Source: Xiphydria camelus
Lineage: Eukaryota > Arthropoda > Insecta > Hymenoptera > Xiphydriidae
Assembly: GCA_963678675.1 (NCBI GenBank)
Contig: OY783193.1
Coordinates: 3,913,501-3,977,500, forward strand
Direction: 5' to 3'
Length of the DNA: 64,000 bases
Position numbers and translations under genes: made by a program. Numbering within the stretch: position 1 is the stretch's first letter; the number at the start of each line of letters is the position of its first letter. The notes below the pieces were generated by a model. The model saw only the letters and a program-made list of their open reading frames with translations. It was not told the DNA's origin and ran no database searches. Below are positions 54,733-64,000 of this stretch, in pieces.

Positions 54733-55259
54733 TTAAGGTTTCTCGAGCGGTACAGGGGCTTTTTCCCTGCTAAAAGTTAGTCCACTGAAGTACAGTAACA
54801 CTCTAAAGTATGTTCTTCGTCCGATGTGGCAACCATGTTTGACGTACAGTAATATGTGTGTATCTGTGAGTTCAAAAATGGAGCCCAAAACATCTGGTCA
54901 TGCATCTGTACGTCATGCAACGTTGCCACATTGACTTATCAAAGGTTAAATTTATAAAGAACAATTAATAAAAAAATAACGGGCTTCTCAATGAATGTGA
55001 AAATTGTCATAGATGATTTTAGTTCATTATACTTGCTGTTCAAAAAATTTCAGAATTTTTTCACTATTTTTCTCAGAAATGTCGCGGTTTGTTGGTTATA
55101 ACCCGTAAGAACACATGTTATTTTGTTATTCAAAAATCTTTGCAACGAGCTTCTTAAAAGACTTGAAAATTTAACTGAATTTTTGTTTACTTCAATCTAC
55201 CGAATGCAATCATTTTCAAGCATCTCACTACTTTTAGTATAACGCTCGAGAAACCTTAA
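54733..55259 (+). mobile_element. TTAA-flanked MITE family R, copy 2
   Basis: The ends TTAAGGTTTCTCGAGCG and CGCTCGAGAAACCTTAA are perfect. The 527-bp body is highly similar to the copies at 7765 and 62839 and lies in the same orientation. It is non-coding. Confidence 0.87.
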
Positions 55260-56750
55260 ATTCTTCGATCTACGCCTGTCGACTTCGCGGCGCGAGACGT
55301 TCGAAACGCCACTCCCTCCGCTCGAATATGTCGCGCCTCCGGCGTTTCAATTATAACGGTGGCGAACTAAAACGTGTCTAAATCCGACTTACGCCGCCGC
55401 GGCCCACACGCTCTATATTCGCGTGGCGTCCGCTCTCAACGCGCCCGAATGTCTCGCGGCCACGTGTGGCGGCCGCGCACGGGCCGAATATCGACGCCGA
55501 AAATTGCGGGTCGTTCACTGCCGAGCCCGACTCGCGGCGCGCGATCTGACCGCGATTTCGTCCGCGGCGAGGCGAAAGCCGAGCGAGTTCGTCGAAATTT
55601 TTCACTTCGCGCGCGTTCATTGATCGATGATGGTCGCGATCGAGCAGCGTTGACGTCAACGCGCTCCCGCGGGTGGCACGAGGCGCGATCGGTATCAGGT
55701 GAAAGCATACGCGATCGCGAGAGACGAAGATCGAGAGGGGATAGAGAATTCCACGCGGAGTCGACGCGACGTTGTGAGCGCACCTTTATGTTCCGCAGCG
55801 CGTTCTTCCTCGACGCGTACCATTTTTTAATCGCCTTTGGCGTTTTCAGCTCAAACGGCGAGTTCAATATCCCGCTGATGGTTCAGTTTCTCCTTGAAGG
55901 GGGTTTGTGGGGGGGGGGAGGAGGGACGGGGGATGCGAACGATCGAACGTGTCGATAACTCGCGCCTCTGATTGATAGATTCGTGTCACGCCCGATTTAG
56001 AAGTCTCGTTAGAGGTTCGCGTATATCTTTTCACGCGACGCGTATACCTGTATACCAGTGGTTCGAGACTGTATTGTTTCTTTCGTGTATACTTCGCTAT
56101 TCGTCGGGGCCCATAACAATGTGTCTTTGGAATATGTAATCGATTGACTCGGGGAGCATGAAAAGAGAAATAAGAAGTAAGGAGTAAGAAGAATTACCGA
56201 ACCTCGTCGAGAGCCGCGCGAGCTTGGATCGTACTTATTCTCTCGGCTGCAACACAAGGATTCCCGAGCCCTTTAACGTGACTTCTGGCCGCGTTACGTC
56301 ATCCAACGCTAAGCCCGAGCTCCGCGGCAGACCGTTAAATCGTGATCTAAAGATAGACCCCGGTGAACGGTCATTCCACGGCGGATATACCAGGAATACA
56401 TTTTAATCCGAGTCGGAACCTACGCCGCATTTTTGGAATAGCCGCGAGCATGTGCGAGATAAAACTCGGCGGGAAATAGGGACCAATGATTTTTCGACGA
56501 CTTTCATTTTGCGTATCGCAATTCATCGCCGCCTCGAGTGGGGCCGACTCGACGCTGTACACTTGCCAAAGTCAGTCGTGCGGAACTGCCTCGAAACGAG
56601 CCCCCCTCGTTGTGGACGCGCGCTGCGGTTGCGGCATCCTCGTCGCTCTCGGGAAACGCGCTTGCCGAATGTCATCGTCCGTGACGTAGGTACACGTGGC
56701 TTCAAGAAACGCGTCCCGCGAATCGCAGGGAAAAGCCGTAGGAATTTCAA
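55260..56750. other. CpG-rich block, no gene supported
   Basis: A 194-codon plus frame (55374-55958) is opposed by a 143-codon minus frame, with no motif in either. A G-run lies at about 55908-55918. Confidence 0.3.
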
Positions 56751-57497
56751 GTAAATCGTAGTATTTGAGAATGTAGTGCTCAAATCGAACAAAAATTTAG
56801 TCGACGGAAATGCAAATTTCTTTGGTTCAACGATAACTAAAATTTTGGTGTACCTACTTGATTCTAGTAAACCTATTTATTCAACTTCTCTAGTTTAGTC
56901 AGCTCTACTAGAAATTGCTGTGCATCAAGTAAATATGTATTTGCAGCGACGAAATTATTCATTCATTGGTAGAAATAAATTGTCTCGTTCGCAGAAGTAA
57001 ACTATTTCTTTGAATTGAACAAATTTTAATTTTCAATTGCACGTACAAATATTTCAATATAATATTTAAGAGAAATTTGATTGAAACAAATTGTATCGTT
57101 GATTTAAATGTATTGTTTACTTGAATCGTGTATATTTGGCTGGCTCACAATGCAAAGTAAACATTTATTTAATTCAAACAAAAACAAATAACATCGTCCA
57201 CATATAAAGAAAGTACCTATACACTTAATCCAAACAAAATTCGAATGCTAATCAGGAAAGAAGTAGATGTTTAATGAATTTATATAAATTGTATCATTGG
57301 GTTGAAGTATCTTACGTAACTGAAATAAATTTCGTATTCATTTTTAATATACAGTTTCGTTGATTCAAGTAGCCTGTTCTAACTAAACCAACTACATTGA
57401 ATCAAAGTCTAGTAGGTTCGTATTTAAATAAACGCTATCCACATTATCGCAAGTAGGATTTAGTCGTTCTAAACCATACATTTCTCTGGGTGTACGA
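56751..57497. repeat. AT-rich island, possibly a decayed MITE
   Basis: Motifs like AGTAAACNTATTTATT and TTGATTNAAGTA recur with variation. The right edge ATTTCTCTGGGTGTAC resembles the CAC-GAGAAA terminal type, but I could not find the left partner. It is non-coding. Confidence 0.35.
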
Positions 57498-58418
57498 TCG
57501 GTACCTCCCCCGCCTCTTCTCCCGTATCCTTTCACCCGTCCCCCACGCGAGTCGACGAGCGAGTTCGTAACGTAATCGCATTTTTTTTTGTCTTTTTGAC
57601 GGTCGCGGGAGGCTTCTTCGGAATTCTATTCGACGGTGAAATCGCGCAACCGCATTCGGCAGCCAGCGCTTCTCGATTTTTCTCTCTAGCTCCCCTCCTC
57701 CTCTCCGCATCGATAACGGAAACCAAGTTTCTCCGGTCGATTAATTTTACTCCCCGAGAGAATTCGACGCTCTCCGCGCGCCGAGAGGGATTTAATTAAA
57801 ATAGACGGGGAAGTGGAGGGGGATCTCGACATTTCCATACCCCTCTCGGTAAACAAATTAACGCCGATTGAGCGCGCGACGGTACTTACTCCCCCCCCCC
57901 CTTCCCTCTTCGATCACCGCGAATCGAAAACGCCCCGCGCGCGCGTTCGACGCGCTGCGCGTCGGATCCGTCACGTGTTGACGTCACGCTAGCCATTCCC
58001 ACCACTTAGCCGAAGTCACGGGATCAATTTACGCGGTGAATGGCGATGCCCGTTGCTTCTCTGTACCGTCTTTCCCTCGGCGACATGCGCGCGTAGCGAT
58101 ACGTCGGCGCGCGCTGGCGACGCGGCGAGGAATGGGGGGTTTGAGGCGTAAGATTTTTGCTCTCTCCGACGAGGCCATTGTCGGTCGTGGGATTGGCTTC
58201 GATTTGAGGGAGAGGAAGAGAAGAGATACAGCGAGAGATATCGTCGTGCGCAGCCGCTCGGTACATACGATACGTATGTACTGCGTCGTCGCACGGACGG
58301 ACATACATTCCTCTCGGTATTCGCCGATTACGCACGTGCGTGAGCGCGATACCAGCGGCATCCGGTAGCTAACCCCGAGACGCGAGTAAACGAGCGGACG
58401 ATAGGCGTATGCGTAAAG
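57498..58418. other. CpG-rich spacer, no gene seen
   Basis: A C-run lies at about 57891-57902. Overlapping frames of about 100 codons occur in three frames over 58016-58368, without motif. Confidence 0.3.
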
Positions 58419-58421
58419 CTG

Positions 58422-58877
58422 GGTTTACACTGTCAGATAATTTGCGCAAACCTATCTGTGCAGTTCAGTTTGTGCAAAATTAGTAAAAACGTAAATCGGT
58501 ACAAATCGCACACATTCATGCTTTACTTTTTATTTTCCAAAAACACGGAAATGAGCGGTAAAGTTCAATGAATTCAGTCAATAATTGCTTTTCAGTCGGC
58601 GCCATGTTTACTAAACAAATCACAAATAACCTGCAAACACTTATCCACATATCAATTTTGAGGTTACGCTAAGATAATCTGCAACGATATGTTGTGACTG
58701 CATTTACACCGTCAAATAACCGCGCCAACCTCAGATATTTATCAAACAGAGACTGAATTAGCACAAGCGAAAATTTTGGATTGTACCAACCAACGAAATC
58801 CGTTTAGACCTAACGTTTTAACTGCACAAACTGAACTGCACAGATAGGTTTCCGCAAATTATCTGAGAGTGTAAACC
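58422..58877. mobile_element. MITE with GGTTTACACT ends
   Basis: The left arm GGTTTACACTGTCAGATAAT then CAAACCTATCTGTGCAGTTC is inverted at 58808-58877 (up to GAGTGTAAACC). The arms are about 70 bp. A third, internal copy of the end (CATTTACACCGTCAAATAAC) lies at about 58701. It is non-coding. Confidence 0.8.
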
Positions 58878-58950
58878 GACCATAAGAGTATTCGCGAGTT
58901 TAGGGCGGGAGGGAGAAACCGCGAAGGAACAGCAGCATCTCTCTTACGTT

Positions 58951-59830
58951 GTAGGGTAAAGTCGGGAGAGATGGCGCACCTTTTTTTCAAGTGGTATGAA
59001 AACTATATTTGTAGAATAAGCAATACTTAATTGATAATGCGGAGAGAGCGGACAATAAAATATAGGAATTTGTAAAGGAACGAACAAAAGTGTTATCGCG
59101 ATTTTTGTAAAAAATTTGTCAAAAGAAAATATACCAAAAACCAACTCACCCGCCCTAGTATGGGTGAGATGGCGCAGTCGAAAAGAATTGGTGGGGGTGA
59201 GTGGTTCTCCAAGAATAGGCTTCAAAATTAAAAGCGCAACTACTTTTAATGCCAAATAACAAAAGCAAAACTACAAAATCATCTTAAATAATTAAATTCA
59301 AAGAAAAATACCAAAGTATTGATTATTCCAACCACATAAACTTAAAGCACCTTTAAGAAATATTAAATCTTAATAATAACACGTAAAAGTTATTTCGCTT
59401 TTCTGCCACTTTTCTGCCACTTTTCTGAATTCTTGCACATGAAGCACGGAACGAAATTTGAGGTTAGGAACAATATTTAAAAGTTTACCAAGTGAAATGA
59501 CCAAACCAAATACATTCAAATCAGAATGAAAAGTTACTGGATTAAAATTACTTTGTGTAATAATAATTAGCTTTTTTGCCTAACCATTATTACACAAAAA
59601 AATAATCAGGGCCAATACAATATACAGTTATATTTATTATAGTTACAGTTTTATTTATTTACAGCTTTATTTATTTCACCTTTTGATGAGAAAAACAACA
59701 CACACTTGCTGCACATGTGCGCTAATCATCTGTGTCGCCAACTGAATCAATGTTGCCACACAGACAAAGAAATTATTTGACTGAACCGTCTCACCCACTG
59801 TGTGCGCCATCTCTCCCGGCTTTACCCTAC
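58951..59830. mobile_element. TA-type MITE with GGGTAAAGTCGGGAGAGATG ends
   Basis: The left end GTAGGGTAAAGTCGGGAGAG and the inverse right end CTCTCCCGGCTTTACCCTAC include TA as the likely target duplication, and the arms continue through ATGGCGCAC. An internal copy, GGGTGAGATGGCGCA, lies at about 59161. The interior of about 820 bp is AT-rich with no transposase motif. Confidence 0.8.
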
Positions 59831-61685
59831 GCGCGTCCGGGTCGTCGCGGAGAAAGAAAAAACGTCAGACGTCTCGGGAACAACATCGAGACCACGTTAG
59901 CCTAGTCCCCGTCCGTGGCTGCATCGCATTACACGGTCATTGCGCGGGGTCTACCTCTTTCGCATACATTTCAATGACAAAATGCCACCCGACCGCCGCG
60001 ACCTCGCTCTTCGCTCTTTGTCGCTTCTCCTTGTCCGTGGTTTTACACGCACACTTCGGGCACGGTCGAGCGTATGCATATTTCATACCTACGTCGTCCG
60101 TCGGGGCTCGCGCGCTCTCGAGTATGCACTGCGTTATGCAACCCGGAAGTCTGACGGGAGTGTTGCGAATTTTCCATTTAATTGCCCCGTCCCTCGGGAC
60201 TCGGGCAAAAGTAGAAATCTCTGGAGTCCATCGCTCGACCAGCCTATCTCATACTGTAAACAATCGGGAGGTAATGCGAAGTGAATGCGGAGCGTGAATG
60301 ATTTTTAATTACTTTAATCCCGTCCGGAGTAAAATTCACTCCGAAAAGGGATTTTATTTAAATTATTTATATAATTAACTCCGCGAAAATGAATTTCAGA
60401 TAGGAATCGTTCACGAAATATTAAATTATAATACAAATAATAACATTATACTATTACTATTATTTTTATTATTACTTTAGTACTAATAATAATATTTTAA
60501 AGTCCATGCTCACTCCGTCCACGGAGTGCTTTTTTTTGTCACTCCGAAACTCCGAGTGATGGGAGTGAAAATTCACTCCCGATTTTTTACAGAGTGCACC
60601 TATTTTTTTGACGACGAGGACACACGTACATCGTCGACATCTTAAGAGAAACTCGAGTTTTCGACGAAATTGTTTTTCCCCCAATTCATCCGTCATTTTT
60701 GGAATTAGCGTGGCGGATAGGATGACCGGGAGTTCGACTCCGGAGATATCGCGAAACAAATATCTGCCGAAAGAGGTGCGGAGCGTACGACCGTCCTTCG
60801 GAAAAAAAAAGCGGCTCGAGCAATAAATTGAATCTCGTCACCCGCTAATTTCAACCTCGCGCCTAGACGGCAATTACTCCAGTGGCCCAGTTAACTCCAC
60901 TTTACTCCTGCAACCGTGAGGAAACCCACAAGCCCGCATTTGCATCGCCCCTCCTGTCCGCCGACACGCGAGTCAGTTGCAGCCATCCGCCCTGTATCCT
61001 AGCCGTGCGCCTCCCCGGTTTCCTCCGATACTCGCGCGGAAGTTCGTCCCCCCTCCCACGAGCGGAAGGAAGAGTCCGGGCGGAGTTGCTGCGTCCTCGC
61101 GTGCGTCGTCGACGAGTAGGTAGCGCGAGCCGCCTCTCGACGGCGGTCGCGCCGCGTTTTCGCGCGTTAAAAATAGTGCACGACGCGGGGAAGGAAAAAA
61201 AAGAAACAAAAGAAAGCCGGCTTCCCGCTCGCGAATTGCGTTTTATTTCGCGCGACGAGGGCGGGCAGCTGTCCGGGGACAAAATTAAGCTCTTTTTTGT
61301 TCGCCTCCCCGCCACCTCCCGCGGCCGTTCCGCCCAACCATCGGGCATAAATAACCGGGAGTGATGTATTTTTACGTTTCCCGGTGAGACGAAAATATTG
61401 TCGCGCCTCGTCGTCCGTGGGCAACGCGCGTTTTTCGCGTTCCCCGAAGAGGTGGAAGCGTGTTGACGAGGCCGGCGGGCGAATGCGATTTGGTCGTTTG
61501 CGGCTTGTATAAATTAAAAATGTTGAAACATATCTTTCGCGTACGCGTTCCCAAAGGCGCGAAAACAATTTCGTCGTTGGAGACGCTTCTTTTCGAACGA
61601 GAGATGCGCGCGTGTTATCGGGACCGAGCGATCGATCCTCTCTTCCTTCCATTTCGCGTCGTCCAAGCGTAGGGTGGTTGACTCA
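59831..61685. other. Mixed sequence with repeat fragments, no gene seen
   Basis: Fragments near 60210-60250 (TAGAAATCTCTGGAGTCCAT, CTCGACCAGCCTATCT) and 60690-60750 belong to the array family of 26.76-27.75 kb. At 60500-60598 short ACTCCG and CACTCC inverted units end in TTTTTTACAGAGTG. The rest is CpG-rich with overlapping frames up to 161 codons and no motif. Confidence 0.35.
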
Positions 61686-61689
61686 TTTT

Positions 61690-62010
61690 TTTTTTATCAA
61701 TGATTCGACAAATTTGGAAAAATTCATCTACCCTGTATTTTTTCAGATTCGGCCTCGTCCGAACCGGAGAACGATATTTAGAAATGCATACGTCATTGTT
61801 CAGTAAGTCCATCTCTCTCGCACTCGCAGCTTGGCATAAGTGCGTCTTTCACGGCTGTTCGATGACGTCATAATTCAGCAGAGAGAAACGCGTTTATAAC
61901 TCGGCGAATAATTATTTTCTTTCGAACATTTCATTTTTCACCTGAGATATCGAATATGTACTTATATACGGATTACTAATTGAATTTTGAAATATGAACA
62001 TTTTTTTTCT
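61690..62010 (+). repeat. Dispersed repeat S, partial copy 3
   Basis: It matches the central part of 51166-52200 (ATCTACCCTGTATTTT, ACGCGTTTATAACTCGGCGA, ATTGAATTTTGAAATATGAA). It lacks the MITE found in that copy and so shows the pre-insertion state. Confidence 0.6.
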
Positions 62011-62838
62011 AGTCTGATACCGTATTCTCGACGAATAAATCGACGGGCGGTACACGCGTTGTGTTTCTCCGGACGAGGGACTCCGAGAGTTCCTTATTTT
62101 TCTCTTCGAGGAAACAGAGAGAAGAGGAGAAATTGAAATGAGAATAAATACTCCTCGTTTCTGCTTTACCTTTCTCTCTCCCTCAACTTCTTCTTCCCCT
62201 TTATCGCATCTTCGCGCCGAGCAGTCTTTCGGCCGGGAAGCAGAGTCCCCACGGAACGACGGCTCGGAGGCTGCGCGGCCCGTCCTTTCTCCTCCCGCGA
62301 AGAGAAGGAGATAGAGCGAGGGGTGGGGGGCGAAGCGAACGAGAGAAAAAAAATTGAAAGGATATTCTCACGCGAAAAGTACCTACGGAGCGGGTCGATG
62401 GGCCGACCTGGCCCGTTAGCAACGGTCAAGCACCTCTCTCGCGTTCGTCCGAAACTAAAAAAGAATTTCGCTTACGTAACTGCACGTGGCGAGCGCGAGA
62501 GAGGGACGACCGCGAAAAACGCGACGACGGTGCTGCTGACAACTTTATTTTTGCCGGGCAAAACATCCCGCGAGGTTCGCCTAGCGAGTTTGACTTTGCG
62601 GTGGATCCCCCCCCCCCCCCCCCCCATTCGAACGAAAGCGAAGAGCGACGAGACGGTACCTCTCTATTTTCGTAGGGACGTCGGGATAAATGGGTCTGAA
62701 TGCCCGAGACGGGGCGGAAGGAGTTATGCTCTGGAAATACTTGTCTGGCGTCTAGTTTGTAAAACGTGCGTCCTCGTCTTGTTGAACGCTTCGGTTGACG
62801 CCGGCGTCGTTCGTCCGCGATGTGAATTTCTTTCCGGA
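62011..62838. other. CpG-rich spacer, no gene seen
   Basis: A 187-codon plus frame (62323-62886) spans a run of 19 C (62607-62625) and runs into the adjacent MITE, so it is not a credible gene. Confidence 0.3.
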
Positions 62839-63371
62839 TTAAGGTTTCTCGAGCGATACAGGGGCTTTTTCCCTGCTAAAAGTTAGTCCACTGAAGTACA
62901 GTAACACTCTAAAGTATGTTCTTCGTGCGATGTGGCGACAACGTTTGACGTACAGTAGTATGTGTATCTGTGAGTTCAAAAATGGAGCCCAAAAAGCATC
63001 TGGTCATGCATCTGTACGCCATGCAACGTTGCCACATTGACTTATCAAAGGTTAAATTTATAAAGAACAATTAATAAAAAAAATAACGGGCTTCTTAATT
63101 AACGTGAAACTTGGTGTAGATGATTTTAGTTCATTAAACTTGCTGTTCAAAAAATTTCAGAATTTTTTCACCATTTTTCTCAGAAATATCGCGGTTTGTT
63201 GGTTATAACTCATAAGAACACATGTTATTTTGTTAATCAAAAATCTTTGCAACGAGCTTCTTAAAAGACTTGAAAATTTAAATGAATTTTTTTTTTTTAC
63301 TCCAATCTACCGAATGCAATCATTTTCAAGCATTTCTCACTATTTTTAGTATAACGCTCGAGAAACCTTAA
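62839..63371 (+). mobile_element. TTAA-flanked MITE family R, copy 3
   Basis: Perfect ends TTAAGGTTTCTCGAGCG and CGCTCGAGAAACCTTAA; 533 bp, the longest of the three copies. Differences from copy 2 are scattered single bases and small A/T-run changes. It is non-coding. Confidence 0.87.
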
Positions 63372-64000
63372 TTGAGCCCGCGCGAAAGTCTCTTTCCGTC
63401 CTGAGGCAGTCGTCGGCGTATCGATATCGACTCACACGGCGCGATACTGCACAGGTACCATTTTAACAGCAGAATTAGCACACGAGTTTTTCACTATACG
63501 AATCACCATACAGATACCATGCATCGATACCATCCCGCTCTTACGGCAGTATTATCGAGTCTCCCCGTGCATTGTACACCCGCAACTCTTCTTTTTTCTC
63601 GTTTCTTCTTAAATCGGCAATACAGTCGCGCGCCGACCCCACGTTTATTCTCCACCGCTTAATCGAATCCTCGTTTATTCTCTTTCTAGATCCCTCGAGC
63701 TGAGAAAAAGAGAGAAAGAGAAAGGGAGAGAGTGAGGAGGGAGAAGTAGGAGAGAACGGTGAGGGAGAAAGGGCGAGTGAGAAGTCGGGCGGAAGCGAGG
63801 AGGAGGAGGAGAAGGAGGGACCTCCCGCGTACAGCGGCGAAACGAGATAAAGGGTCGGTGCTCTCTCTCCCTCTCACGGGGTGATTAGGATCGAAAATCC
63901 GTCCGTCCGTCCGTCCTCGGCTCTCTTATTCGGAAGATATAAAGAGGTGGTGGAAGGAAGCGGACTCTGCAAGTGCGGTGGATGCGGTTTCGCGTCGTTC
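63372..64000. other. Right-edge flank with GA-rich tract
   Basis: A purine-rich tract at about 63698-63830 is followed by four GTCC units (63901-63915). A TATA-like GATATAAAGAGG at about 63945 could belong to a gene beyond the edge. No exon is visible. Confidence 0.3.

Noticed and set aside
60710..60760. tRNA T-arm-like GAGTTCGACTCCGG
   Set aside because: No acceptor stem, anticodon arm or internal A box can be placed around it. The segment belongs to the dispersed array family found at 26.76-27.75 kb.

Overview
This window looks like insect nuclear DNA, most plausibly Hymenoptera. Long blocks are very CpG-rich (runs of cgcg) and alternate with AT-rich mobile-element insertions. The one host exon recognised encodes the N-terminal part of a cytochrome c1-type protein with a GT splice donor. 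Spliceosomal introns and insect-type transposons rule out a bacterial source. The order is inference from composition; no taxon-specific gene settles it.

Layout: 1-1000 holds the 5' exon of a cytochrome c1-like gene on the minus strand, running off the left edge, with a small inverted-repeat element in or beyond its intron. From 1001 to about 35 kb there is CpG-rich sequence with no supported genes, studded with short non-autonomous elements. These are TA-flanked MITEs with CACNGAGAAAAA-type ends, TTAA-flanked piggyBac-like MITEs, large fold-backs, a decayed Tc1-like transposase (21.7-22.6 kb), a TIR element built on three tandem repeats of about 182 bp (29.1-29.7 kb), and a MITE that still carries the fused ends of an IS630-like transposase (30.3-30.8 kb). 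From 47.3 to 64 kb the pattern is the same, with extra copies of several families.

The main feature is a three-level nest at 35239-47306. A TA-flanked pogo/Tc1-like element (level 1) was hit by a complete copia retrotransposon (level 2; identical 322-bp LTRs, 5-bp TSD ATCGG, initiator-tRNA-type primer site, polypurine tract). Its RNase H region was then hit by a 5765-bp CACTA/EnSpm-like DNA transposon (level 3; 32-bp TIRs starting CCCAGG, 2-bp AT TSD). A second, internally deleted copy of level 1 at 32172-32696 preserves the empty copia target site, so the order of events can be read inside this window.

The inner transposon appears intact and carries two genes on one strand. The first is a six-exon gene for a DUF4806-type protein (364 aa). 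The second is an intronless 696-aa Tnp2-like transposase whose ATG lies 3 nt after the first gene's stop codon and in the same frame. Dense ACGT/TGACGTCA motifs fill both subterminal regions. By analogy with plant CACTA elements, the first gene is a candidate accessory protein that binds these arrays and the second is the transposase; that division of labour is inference. This is the best candidate for an under-described system here.
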